A stretch of 64,000 nt of DNA from an uncultured Clostridia bacterium (GTDB lineage: Bacteria; Bacillota; Clostridia; Christensenellales; Borkfalkiaceae): NCBI GenBank assembly GCA_944336975.1, contig CALVLH010000003.1:85809-149808 (forward strand), given 5' to 3'. This document shows, in pieces, positions 50,944 to 58,795 of this stretch. A program made the translations under genes and the position numbers. The notes beneath the pieces were generated by a model. It saw only the letters and a list, made by a program, of their open reading frames with translations, ran no database searches and had not been told where the DNA came from. Every line of letters begins with the position of its first letter. Within the stretch, counting starts at the first letter, position 1.

Positions 50944-51762
50944 TCAATAACGCACGACGATGGTCTTTCTGGGGCACGCTTCCGCGCATTTTCCGCAGTT
51001 GACGCATACGTCGTAATCGATGACGGGCAGATTGTCCGCCATCTTGATGGCGCCTTCGGGACACGTCTTGACGCATTTTCCGCAGGCGATACAGCCGAAT
51101 TCGCATACGTCCATGACCGCCTTGCCTTTATCGTGCGAGGAGCAGGCGATATATACCTTTGCGTCCGCGGGAATGCGCTCGAACAGTCCCTTGGGGCAGG
51201 CGAGGATGCACGCGCCGCAGGAGATACAGCGGTCGGGGTTGACGTTCGCCTTTTTGTCGTTGAGGCAGATCGCGCTTTCGGGGCAAACTCTCGTGCAGTT
51301 CCCGTCGCCGAGACAGCCGTACTTGCACGCCTTTGCGCCGCCGCTCAGCTTCGCCTGTTCCGCGCAGTCCTGCGCGCCGACATAGGCGAACGCGTCTTTG
51401 GCGTGAACGCCGCCGCTGCATTTGCATACGCTGACGGTGGGGCGGGACTTCGCGAAAGGGACGCCGAGGATCTCGGCGATCTCCGCTTTTTTCTCCGCGT
51501 CCGTGACGTGGCAGTCGGAGAGCTTCGCTTCGCCCTTGCAGAGTTTTTCCGCAAAGCCCGCGCAGCCGCTGCAACCGCAACCGCCGCAGTTCGCTCCCGC
51601 GAGATTGGAGAGGATCTTTTCTACTTTTTCGTCCGCGTTCGTCTTGCAGAGCATGGCGACGACGAGAATGCAGGCGGTCAGCACGACCGCAATTCCCGCA
51701 AAGATCCCGATGACGATCCCCACTTGCGCCCACTGAACGGGCGCGAGAAGATTCAGATTCAT
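50944..51762 (-). CDS. rnfB: Rnf complex subunit B (ferredoxin-type Fe-S protein)
   Basis: RnfB takes electrons from reduced ferredoxin. The 272-residue protein has an N-terminal membrane helix (about 14-38) and a 4Fe-4S domain with CGGCGCSGCAGFAEKLC. Three further clusters are carried by CKYGCLGDGNC...C, CISCGACILAC, CIACGKCVKTC and CVNCGKCAEAC. It is the last gene of the rnfCDGEAB operon, 13 bp after rnfA, with AAGGAGG before the ATG. The Cys count and layout match clostridial RnfB. Confidence 0.95.
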   Translation of the reverse strand: MNLNLLAPVQWAQVGIVIGIFAGIAVVLTACILVVAMLCKTNADEKVEKILSNLAGANCGGCGCSGCAGFAEKLCKGEAKLSDCHVTDAEKKAEIAEILGVPFAKSRPTVSVCKCSGGVHAKDAFAYVGAQDCAEQAKLSGGAKACKYGCLGDGNCTRVCPESAICLNDKKANVNPDRCISCGACILACPKGLFERIPADAKVYIACSSHDKGKAVMDVCEFGCIACGKCVKTCPEGAIKMADNLPVIDYDVCVNCGKCAEACPRKTIVVRY

Positions 51763-51775
51763 ATTCTTTGCCTCC

Positions 51776-52402
51776 TTAAATAACGATTAGTGTGAACACA
51801 TAGAACGCCATCGCCATGAAGCAGGCAATGATCATCGTGATGGGGAAGCCTTTCATGCATTTCGCGATGGGAAGCGTGTCCACCTTTTCGCGGACGCCGC
51901 CCATGAGAACCATGGCGACGGTGAAACCGATGCCCGCGAACAGCGCGTACAGGAGCGCAAACCCGAGGTTCATGCCGACTTCCGCGCCCGCCGTGCCGAC
52001 GATCGCGGCGAGATCGGGCGTAAGCACGAGTTCCGCGACGCCCAGGATCGCGCAGTTGGTCGTGATGAGGGGCAGGTAGATGCCCATCGTCTTATAGAGG
52101 GCGGGGGAAAGTTTTTCGATGACCTTTTCCAGGATCTGCACGAGCGCCGCGATGATGAAGATGAAGAAGATGATCTCCAGATATTCGATCTCAAGCGGCA
52201 CCATCACATAGGTGTAGAGGGGATAGGTGACGAGCGTCGCGAGGATCATGACGAGCGTCACGGCAACTCCCATCGAAAGCGCGTTGCCCGTCTTCTTGGA
52301 AACGCCGAGGAAGGGGCAAATGCCGAGGAACTTGACGAGGATGAAGTTCTGCGAGAAGACCGCGGCGACAAAAATCATGAGAATAACGGTAAAGATGTTC
52401 AC
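51776..52402 (-). CDS. rnfA: Rnf complex subunit A
   Basis: The 208-residue protein has six membrane helices. It carries FLGICPFLGVSKK in the first helix pair and the symmetry-related TTNCAILGVAE, whose Cys, together with those of RnfE, hold a membrane-embedded iron-sulfur cluster in the Rnf/Nqr family. Length is normal (about 190-210). It lies 3 bp after rnfE. Confidence 0.95.
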   Translation of the reverse strand: MNIFTVILMIFVAAVFSQNFILVKFLGICPFLGVSKKTGNALSMGVAVTLVMILATLVTYPLYTYVMVPLEIEYLEIIFFIFIIAALVQILEKVIEKLSPALYKTMGIYLPLITTNCAILGVAELVLTPDLAAIVGTAGAEVGMNLGFALLYALFAGIGFTVAMVLMGGVREKVDTLPIAKCMKGFPITMIIACFMAMAFYVFTLIVI

Positions 52403-52405
52403 GGT

Positions 52406-53068
52406 TTAAGCCTCCTTGTCTTCCGACATCTGTTCCACGACGGGAACGCGCAGCAGTCTCGCTTTTTTCGCTCTGCGGCTCTTTTCTACCTGATCGATGA
52501 TGAGAACGAAGAGGGCGATGCAGATACCGTAGACGAAGAACGCGCCTGCCGAGTTGGTGAAGAACGACATCTTGAAATCCATCACCTTGATCCCGAAGAA
52601 GCTGCCGCTTCCGAGGAACTCGCGGATGATGCCGATGATCGTGATCGCGCAGGTGAACCCGAGCCCCGTCGCTACACCGTCGATCGCGCTGTCAAGCACG
52701 GGGTGCTTGCTTGCGAACGCTTCCGCTCTGCCTAAAATGATGCAGTTGACGACGATCAGAGGCAGGAACACGCCCATCGAATCGTAGAGGGAAGGAATAT
52801 ATTTTTCCAGGACCATGCGAAGGATGGTGACCATCGTCGCGATGACGACGATGAATGCGGGAATGCGCACCGTGTTTGGGATGACCTTGCGCAACAGGGA
52901 GATGATCACGTTGCTCAGAAGCAATACGACGGTGACGGAAAGTCCCATGCCGAAGCTGTTGAGCGCCGCGGTAGACATCGAAAGGGTCGCGCAGGTGCCG
53001 AGTACGAGTTTGAAGGTCGGATTGTTGAAGATCAATCCGTCCAGAGAGATTTTCGCGTATTTATTCAT
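52406..53068 (-). CDS. rnfE: Rnf complex subunit E
   Basis: The 220-residue homologue of RnfA has six membrane helices, VLGTCATLSMST and VNCIILGRAEAFA as cluster-ligand regions, and a basic C-terminal tail. The ATG overlaps the rnfG stop by 4 bp (ATGA), indicating translational coupling. Confidence 0.94.
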   Translation of the reverse strand: MNKYAKISLDGLIFNNPTFKLVLGTCATLSMSTAALNSFGMGLSVTVVLLLSNVIISLLRKVIPNTVRIPAFIVVIATMVTILRMVLEKYIPSLYDSMGVFLPLIVVNCIILGRAEAFASKHPVLDSAIDGVATGLGFTCAITIIGIIREFLGSGSFFGIKVMDFKMSFFTNSAGAFFVYGICIALFVLIIDQVEKSRRAKKARLLRVPVVEQMSEDKEA

Positions 53069-54852
53069 TGTTCGCCTCCTTCTGCGACGAATGCAGGATA
53101 ATTGCTTGCCGCATAGACTGCCGCGATGAGGCAGCTGAAGTCGGAATAGCTTGCGCCCGAGGTGATCGTGCCGCCGTCGACGTCCACGTTGTCGCCTTCG
53201 AGGACGGCTTTGAGATCCGCCGCGGTCTTGCCGACGAAGGCGGTGCCGTTCAGATAGTCTGCGTTCATGTCGCCTTCATAACCGCCGGTGGAACCGTTGG
53301 TCTTGATCTCATAAGCGGTGATCTTGTCGCCCGTCACGGTGATATCGATGACGAAGGCGTCCGCGTCGCCGTTGGATTTGACCGTGAGCGTGTAATATAC
53401 GCTCGTGCCTTCCGTAGAGGTGACGATGGAATCGAAGTGCTCCGCATAGGGCAGATATTCCGCCGTGCGGAACGCGTTTGCGTTGGTCGCCGCATAGACC
53501 GCCGCGATGAGACAACTGAAGTTGGAATAGCTTGCGCCCGAGGTGATCGTGCCGCTGCCCATATCCACGTCGTCGCCTTCGAGGATAGCTTTGAGATCCG
53601 CCGCTGTTTTGTTCGTGAAGGCGGTGCCGTTCAGATAGTCTGCGTTCATGTCGCCTTCATAACCGTCGGTGGAACCGTTGGTCTTGATCTCGTAAGAGGT
53701 GATCGTGTCGCCGGTCACGGTGATCTCGATGACGAAGGCGTTCGCGTCGCCGTTGGATTTGACGTTGAGGCTGAATTTGACCGTATCCGCTTCGATGTTC
53801 GTCTCTACCGATGATTTCTCGAAATCGATATAATCGGCGTAGGGGAGGAACTCTGCGGTGCAGAGGTCGTCGAAGTTCGCCGTCGCAAACGCCGCCGCGA
53901 TGAGACAACTGAAGTTGGAATAGCTTGCGCCCGAAGTGATCGTGCCGCCGTCCAGGCTGACGTCGCTGCCGTCGAGGATGGCTTTGATCGCCGCCGCATC
54001 CTTTTCAAGGAAGAAGGTGCCGTCCAGATAATCCGCGTTCATGTCGCCCTCATATCCATCGGTAGAGCCGTTGGTCTTGATCTCATAAGCGGTGATCGTG
54101 CCGTTTTTGACGGTGATGTCGATGACAAAGGCGCCCGCTTCGCCGTTTGCCTTGACGGTAAGCGAAAGATCGAGCGTCTTCGCCGCCAGATCCGCTTCGA
54201 TGACCGACTTGTCCATATCGATATACTTTTCGTACTCGTATTTGTAGGTCACGACTTCCTGTCCGAGCAGTTCGGACTTGACATAGAGGATACTCGTATT
54301 GACCGCGTTGCAGAACGCGCGCGAAGTGCGCGAGGAGCCTGCGACGAGGGCGGGAACGGTATTCGTTTCGCCTTCCGCGGAGAAGAGCATATCGTCGAGG
54401 ATCTCGTCGTTGTACTGCGTGAACAGTTCGTAATAGGACGAGGAGAACGTTCCCATCTGCGTCTGGCTGGTGTTGCTTTCGTAAACGACTTTTCCGATTC
54501 CCTTCCAGGAGGACGCCGTAAAGTTATGCACCACCCATACGGTGACGGTACCGCCGTTATAGCCGTTTTTCCCCGTCGCCTGAATGAGGTAGTTTCCGTC
54601 GTCCATGAGATAGACCTGCGAAACGGTACCGTTGTCGAACGTCATCGCCTCGTCGTCCGTGGAGAGGATTGTCTTTTCGACTTTTGCATTCCCGCCGTAG
54701 ATCTCTTCGATGACGCGGTTGAAGCGCTCTTCATCGGAGATATAGAGCAGGTCGTTGAAGATCGCGAGCAATCCGCCCGCAACGATCGTGATCGCAAGAA
54801 GAACGGCGAGGGCTCTGAACGCCGTGCTCTTGAAAAATTGCTTCGCCGTCAT
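53065..54852 (-). CDS. rnfG: RnfG homologue with three extra FMN-binding-like repeats (595 aa)
   Basis: RnfG is the periplasm-facing flavoprotein of Rnf, normally about 190-210 residues with one FMN on a Thr. Here an N-terminal membrane helix (about 13-33) and an RnfG-like domain (about 40-190) end in AGSSRTSRAFCNAV (171-184), where SGATxTS is expected. Then follow three 127-131-residue repeats (about 205-338, 339-469 and 470-595), each with EIKTNGST-GYEGDMNADYL and ending GTITSGASYS-FSCLIAA. The SGAS motifs are at 307-310, 438-441 and 565-568; Ser would be the acceptor. Each repeat keeps one Cys (315, 446, 573). Good AAAGGAGGG site; adjacent to rnfD with no gap. Confidence 0.9.
   Translation of the reverse strand: MTAKQFFKSTAFRALAVLLAITIVAGGLLAIFNDLLYISDEERFNRVIEEIYGGNAKVEKTILSTDDEAMTFDNGTVSQVYLMDDGNYLIQATGKNGYNGGTVTVWVVHNFTASSWKGIGKVVYESNTSQTQMGTFSSSYYELFTQYNDEILDDMLFSAEGETNTVPALVAGSSRTSRAFCNAVNTSILYVKSELLGQEVVTYKYEYEKYIDMDKSVIEADLAAKTLDLSLTVKANGEAGAFVIDITVKNGTITAYEIKTNGSTDGYEGDMNADYLDGTFFLEKDAAAIKAILDGSDVSLDGGTITSGASYSNFSCLIAAAFATANFDDLCTAEFLPYADYIDFEKSSVETNIEADTVKFSLNVKSNGDANAFVIEITVTGDTITSYEIKTNGSTDGYEGDMNADYLNGTAFTNKTAADLKAILEGDDVDMGSGTITSGASYSNFSCLIAAVYAATNANAFRTAEYLPYAEHFDSIVTSTEGTSVYYTLTVKSNGDADAFVIDITVTGDKITAYEIKTNGSTGGYEGDMNADYLNGTAFVGKTAADLKAVLEGDNVDVDGGTITSGASYSDFSCLIAAVYAASNYPAFVAEGGEQ
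53068..54240 (-). repeat. Three tandem repeats of about 390 bp encoding FMN-binding-like domains
   Basis: The SGAS codons end at 53149, 53530 and 53923 (plus-strand positions of the final Ser codon), 381 and 393 bp apart. Long stretches around GGCACGATCACCTCGGGCGC are almost identical at DNA level, so the duplications are recent or kept alike by gene conversion. Confidence 0.9.
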
Positions 54853-55875
54853 TTATTTGCCCTCCTTTGCCGTGTCCGCTTTGACCTTCTTTTCTTTATG
54901 AAATCCGAAGGGACGCGCCTTGATCGCCGCGTCGAGAAGGAATACGACGAGGTTCATCAGGACGATGCAGAAGGATACGACTTCGATGCCCGTCGCCTTT
55001 CTCAAGCCTGCGGTCAGAAGTCCCAAGAGGACGAAATAGATGATGTTTCCGAGTTTGCTCTTGGGAGTGGTGACATAGTCGGTCGCCATGAAGATCGCGC
55101 CGAGGATAAGTCCGCCCGAGAGGATGGAGGGAAGGAACTGCGTAAAGTCAAATCCTTCGAGTGCGACCGCGAACAGTCCCGTGACCGCGATATAGATAAG
55201 GGGCAGATACCACTTGATCACGCCGCGCACGCACAGATATACGCCGCCCGCGAGAAGGGCGATCTTGCACGTTTCGCCGATACAGCCCGCAACGCCCGTG
55301 CCGAGGAGCAGGTCGAGCGCGGAGAGGGTGCCTTCTCCCGCAAGCCCGCTCGTGAGCGAGGTCGCGCCCGTCATGAGCGAACCGTTGGACTCAAAAAGGG
55401 CGCCGAAGTTGGGATCGGGATACGCCGTCATCGCCGCAAAGGAGATGAACAGGAAAATTCTGCCCATGAGCGCGGGGTTCATGATGTTTCTGCCCGTACC
55501 GCCGAACAGCATTTTGACGACGCCGACTGCGAAGATACTGCCTAAGAGGGGCATATACCACGCGTCGATGTTCGCAGGAATGATGAGCGCGAGCAGAAGT
55601 CCCGTGATGAGAGAGGTGAAGTCGAATTGCTTGAAGAAAGCGTTCACGACTTCCTTGCCTCCCTGCCAGACCTTGTTCTGAATGATATACCACACAAATT
55701 CGGTCAGGAAGGCGGAAGCGAGCGAAATGAGGATAAGAACGAGCGCCTGCCAGCCGAACAGTACGCAGCCCGCGATCGTCGCGGGAGCGAGCGCGATCAG
55801 GACGTCGAGCATGATCGTCTTGGTCGTCCGTGCCGTCTTGACGTGGGGCGCGGTGGATACGATAAGTTGATTCAT
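54853..55875 (-). CDS. rnfD: Rnf complex subunit D
   Basis: The 340-residue membrane subunit has about nine helices and the flavinylation motif T169-G-A-T172 in SLMTGATSLTS; T172 would carry FMN. FGGTGRNIMNPALMGR and ATDYVTTPKSKLG are typical of RnfD/NqrB. The C-terminus is Lys-rich. It lies 16 bp after rnfC and directly abuts rnfG. Confidence 0.95.
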   Translation of the reverse strand: MNQLIVSTAPHVKTARTTKTIMLDVLIALAPATIAGCVLFGWQALVLILISLASAFLTEFVWYIIQNKVWQGGKEVVNAFFKQFDFTSLITGLLLALIIPANIDAWYMPLLGSIFAVGVVKMLFGGTGRNIMNPALMGRIFLFISFAAMTAYPDPNFGALFESNGSLMTGATSLTSGLAGEGTLSALDLLLGTGVAGCIGETCKIALLAGGVYLCVRGVIKWYLPLIYIAVTGLFAVALEGFDFTQFLPSILSGGLILGAIFMATDYVTTPKSKLGNIIYFVLLGLLTAGLRKATGIEVVSFCIVLMNLVVFLLDAAIKARPFGFHKEKKVKADTAKEGK

Positions 55876-55891
55876 AGTATTGCGTCCCTCC

Positions 55892-57184
55892 TTACTTCTT
55901 CTTTCTCAGTTCGGCTTTCGCCGTCTTGATCGCCTGCGCCAGCGGTCTGTGTGCGGGGCAGATATACGAGCACGCGCCGCATTCGATGCAGGCAAGCACG
56001 CCGCCGTACTGATCGGCTTTCGCATAATCTTTCGCGTTGGTGTAAAATTCCGTCTGCATGGGCATGAGCTTCATGGGACATACGTCCGCGCATCTGCCGC
56101 AGTTGATGCAGGGGGTAGGCTCGTCCGCGTTGGTCTCGTCCGCCGTCATGAACAGAAGTCCGGAAGTCGTCTTGGTGACGGAGCCGCAAAGTCCCGTCAG
56201 CGCGCTGCCCGTCATAGGGCCGCCGAGGACGAACTTGACCGCGTCATCCTTTACGGAGCACTGCGCCGCGAGAGCGGAAAGGGGAGCGCCGAGGGGAGCG
56301 CGCAGGTTTTTGGGCGTTTCCACGCCTTTGCCCGATACGGTTACCACGCGTTCGATGAGCGGTTTGCCCTGTTCCACCGCTTCGCATACCGCGAGCGCGG
56401 TCGCGACGTTCTGCACGATGACGCCCGCGTCGGCAGGGAGTTTCCCGAGAGGGACCTTTCTGCCCGTGCATACGTAGATGAGGTGCTTTTCCGAGCCCAT
56501 CGGATACTGCTTTTTGAGCGCCACGACGTTGAGGGGCGTCTTTTCAAACGCCGCGATCGCGTCGGGCTTGTTCAGTTCGATGCCGATCACGATCTTATCC
56601 ACGCCGACCGCCTTGGCAAGGTACTGTGCGCCGCGCACGATCTCGTCCGTGCGTTCCAGCATGATGCGATGGTCGCAGGTGAGATAGGGCTCGCATTCCG
56701 CGCCGTTGAGAATGAGCGTGTCCACCTTGACGGCGGGCTTGACCTTGACGTGCGTGGGGAAGCCCGCGCCGCCCATGCCGACGATGCCCGCTTCCGCAAT
56801 GCGCGCGGCGATCGCCGCGCCGTCCGCGTTTTCGGGCAGGGGCGCCATGAAATCGGTCGCGTCGCTTCCGTCACTTTCGATGACGACGCATCTGACCTTC
56901 CCGCCGCGTCCGTCCGCTCTCTCTTCCACCGCCTTCACCGTTCCGGCGACGCTCGCGTGAACGTTGGCGCTCACGTAACCGTCCGCTTTCGCGATGAGCT
57001 GTCCGCGCTTGACCTGCTGACCGGGTTCCACGATACAAACCGCGGGTTTTCCGATGTGCTGGGAAAGCGGGATGACAGCTTCCGTGACGCCCGCAAGCTG
57101 CTCGACGGGCGCGGCGGAGGAAAGCGATTTCATGTCCCTGAGATGGATCCCGCGGGAGAAGAACTTTCCTTTGATAGCTTTCAA
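55892..57184 (-). CDS. rnfC: Rnf complex subunit C (NADH-binding)
   Basis: RnfC transfers electrons to NAD+. The 430-residue protein has the N-terminal barrel-sandwich region (ADGYVSANVHASVAGTV), the NADH/FMN-binding domain with GIVGMGGAGFPTHVK and LNGAECEPYLTCD, and a C-terminal pair of 4Fe-4S motifs (CINCGRCADVCP and CIECGACSYICP). The ATG overlaps the Gx-transporter stop by 4 bp. Order C-D-G-E-A-B is the clostridial arrangement. Confidence 0.96.
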   Translation of the reverse strand: MKAIKGKFFSRGIHLRDMKSLSSAAPVEQLAGVTEAVIPLSQHIGKPAVCIVEPGQQVKRGQLIAKADGYVSANVHASVAGTVKAVEERADGRGGKVRCVVIESDGSDATDFMAPLPENADGAAIAARIAEAGIVGMGGAGFPTHVKVKPAVKVDTLILNGAECEPYLTCDHRIMLERTDEIVRGAQYLAKAVGVDKIVIGIELNKPDAIAAFEKTPLNVVALKKQYPMGSEKHLIYVCTGRKVPLGKLPADAGVIVQNVATALAVCEAVEQGKPLIERVVTVSGKGVETPKNLRAPLGAPLSALAAQCSVKDDAVKFVLGGPMTGSALTGLCGSVTKTTSGLLFMTADETNADEPTPCINCGRCADVCPMKLMPMQTEFYTNAKDYAKADQYGGVLACIECGACSYICPAHRPLAQAIKTAKAELRKKK

Positions 57185-57759
57185 TTTGAATCCTCCGTTA
57201 TATGATTTTTTTCACCTTCTCTGTCCTTCCCGCCGAGAATCTTCGCAAACACGCCGAGAGGGACGCCCTTCACCGTAAAGATGACCGCAAGACCGACGAT
57301 CACCCCTGCCAGCACGCCGAGCAACGCGAGGTAGGGGAGATAACTGAAAATGAGCGTTGTCTGCGTGAGCGCGCAATATACCAGAAGCTGAACGGTATTG
57401 TGCACGACCGCGGAGACGACGCTGACGGCAAGCAGGCTGACTTTGGGGAACGCGAACATCAACAGTCTGGAAACGATGACGCTCGCGACTCCTGCGGTGA
57501 GGCTGTAGAGAAGAAGAGACGCGTTTCCCGCAAACAGACTGCCGAGCACCGTGCGGGCAATGACCACGATCAGAGCCTCGGGAAGCCCGTAGAGGACGAG
57601 GGTAAGCAGGGAGAAAATGTTGGAAAGCCCCATTTTCGCCCCCGGGAAAAACATGGGGGGAAAGAGGCTTTCGACCATGAACATAATCAGCCCGAATCCC
57701 GTCATCATGGCGAGCACGGCGATCTTTTTTGCGTAAGGCACGCGGTTCTTCTTTTCCAT
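57181..57759 (-). CDS. Gx transporter family membrane protein (HepS component I-like)
   Basis: The 192-residue protein has about five membrane helices and the family landmarks MVESLFPPMFFPGAKMGLSN, LPEALIVVIARTVLGSLF and HNTVQLLVYC. The family was named heptaprenyl diphosphate synthase component I, but its members look like small ECF-S-type transporters and often sit beside apbE/rnf genes, so flavin or quinone supply is a reasonable guess (inference). As first gene of the rnf operon it starts 7 nt after the -10 element with no Shine-Dalgarno. A GTG at codon 7 is an alternative start. Confidence 0.87.
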   Translation of the reverse strand: MEKKNRVPYAKKIAVLAMMTGFGLIMFMVESLFPPMFFPGAKMGLSNIFSLLTLVLYGLPEALIVVIARTVLGSLFAGNASLLLYSLTAGVASVIVSRLLMFAFPKVSLLAVSVVSAVVHNTVQLLVYCALTQTTLIFSYLPYLALLGVLAGVIVGLAVIFTVKGVPLGVFAKILGGKDREGEKNHITEDSN

Positions 57760-57766
57760 ATTTTAT

Positions 57767-57795
57767 ATTATAATCGTTCCCCGCCCGATTGTCAA
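57767..57795 (-). promoter_or_regulatory. Promoter of the rnf operon (leaderless geometry)
   Basis: On the minus strand, TTGACA (57795-57790), a 17-bp spacer and TATAAT (57772-57767), followed by ATAAAAT and then ATG, so transcription should start at or next to the start codon. Confidence 0.82.
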
Positions 57796-57844
57796 TGCGT
57801 TTTTCCGAATCGGAGGGCAGTTTTGCGCAGGAATTCTCACTTTC

Positions 57845-57873
57845 TTGACAAAACGCGCCGTCCGTGCTATACT
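57845..57873 (+). promoter_or_regulatory. Promoter of the thioredoxin-reductase-like gene
   Basis: TTGACA at 57845-57850, a 17-bp spacer and TATACT at 57868-57873, divergent from the rnf promoter 50 bp away. Confidence 0.87.
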
Positions 57874-57927
57874 CTCTCAAAAGCAAGATTGCGTTTTCCG
57901 CCGCGAAGCGGAGAACGGGGAGTTTTT

Positions 57928-58794
57928 ATGGAAAAGATATACGATGTCGCCGTCGTCGGTTCGGGCGTCGCCGCATATTCCGCGGCGCTCTCGCTCAAAA
58001 GTCGCAAGGCGGATTATCTCTGGTTGGGCACGAAGGGCTTCGGCGAAAAAGTGCGCCTTTCCGAGTATGTGCGCAACTATCCCGCCTTCACGGGGGACGG
58101 CAAAGCGTTCTCCGCCGCGCTCGCGCGGCAGGCGGAGGAGGAAGGCGTTGTCCTCACCGAGGGACGCGCGGACGGCGTTTACGCCATGGGGGAACAATTC
58201 CTCATCACCTCGAACGGAAAGGAATATTACGCCCGCGCGGTCATTCTGGCGACGGGGGTGGAGACGGCGGGAAACCTGAAAGGCGAGCGCGAATTTCTCG
58301 GCCGCGGCGTGAGTTATTGCGCCGTGTGCGACGGCGCGCTCTACCGCGGCAAGGAGATCGCCGTCGTCATCTCCTCCCGCGACTACGAGGAAGAGGTGGA
58401 ATATCTCGCGGGGTTCGCCTCCGCCGTGCATGTTTTCAGCGTGTATAAAGATCCTTTGTTTCATGCGAAAAACATCGTCCTGCACAAAGGACTGCCGTTG
58501 GCGATCGAGGGAAATCTGCGCGTGGAAAAACTTATCCTCAGAGAGGGGGAGCTGCCTGTGAGCGGCATCTTTTTCCTCAAAAACGCCGCGCCTCCCTCCG
58601 CGCTCGTCGGCGGGTTGGAAACGGAGGGCGCGCACGTCGTCGTCAGGCGCGATCTTTCCACCAACCTCGAAGGGCTGTTCGCCGCGGGCGACGTGACGGG
58701 AAGACCGTATCAGTTCGTCAAGGCGGCGGGCGAGGGGTGCGTGGCGGCGGATTCGGCGATCGCATACCTGCGCACGGCGAAAAAGGAAGGCTGA
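57928..58794 (+). CDS. Thioredoxin-reductase-like flavoprotein without NADPH motif (FFTR-like)
   Basis: The 288-residue protein has the FAD-binding VVGSGVAAYSAAL (about 9-21), the redox-active C131-AV-C134 in SYCAVCDGALYRGKE, and the C-terminal FAD motif NLEGLFAAGDVTGRPYQFVKAAGEG. Where NADPH-dependent enzymes have GGGxSA followed later by HRRxxxR, it reads VVISSRDYEEEVEY (147-160) and has no HRR motif. Clostridia possess ferredoxin-dependent flavin thioredoxin reductases with exactly such losses, so ferredoxin is the likely donor (inference). The ATG follows GGGGAG. The gene lies divergent from the rnf operon and upstream of a PP-loop gene. Confidence 0.85.
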   Translation: MEKIYDVAVVGSGVAAYSAALSLKSRKADYLWLGTKGFGEKVRLSEYVRNYPAFTGDGKAFSAALARQAEEEGVVLTEGRADGVYAMGEQFLITSNGKEYYARAVILATGVETAGNLKGEREFLGRGVSYCAVCDGALYRGKEIAVVISSRDYEEEVEYLAGFASAVHVFSVYKDPLFHAKNIVLHKGLPLAIEGNLRVEKLILREGELPVSGIFFLKNAAPPSALVGGLETEGAHVVVRRDLSTNLEGLFAAGDVTGRPYQFVKAAGEGCVAADSAIAYLRTAKKEG

Positions 58795-58795
58795 T

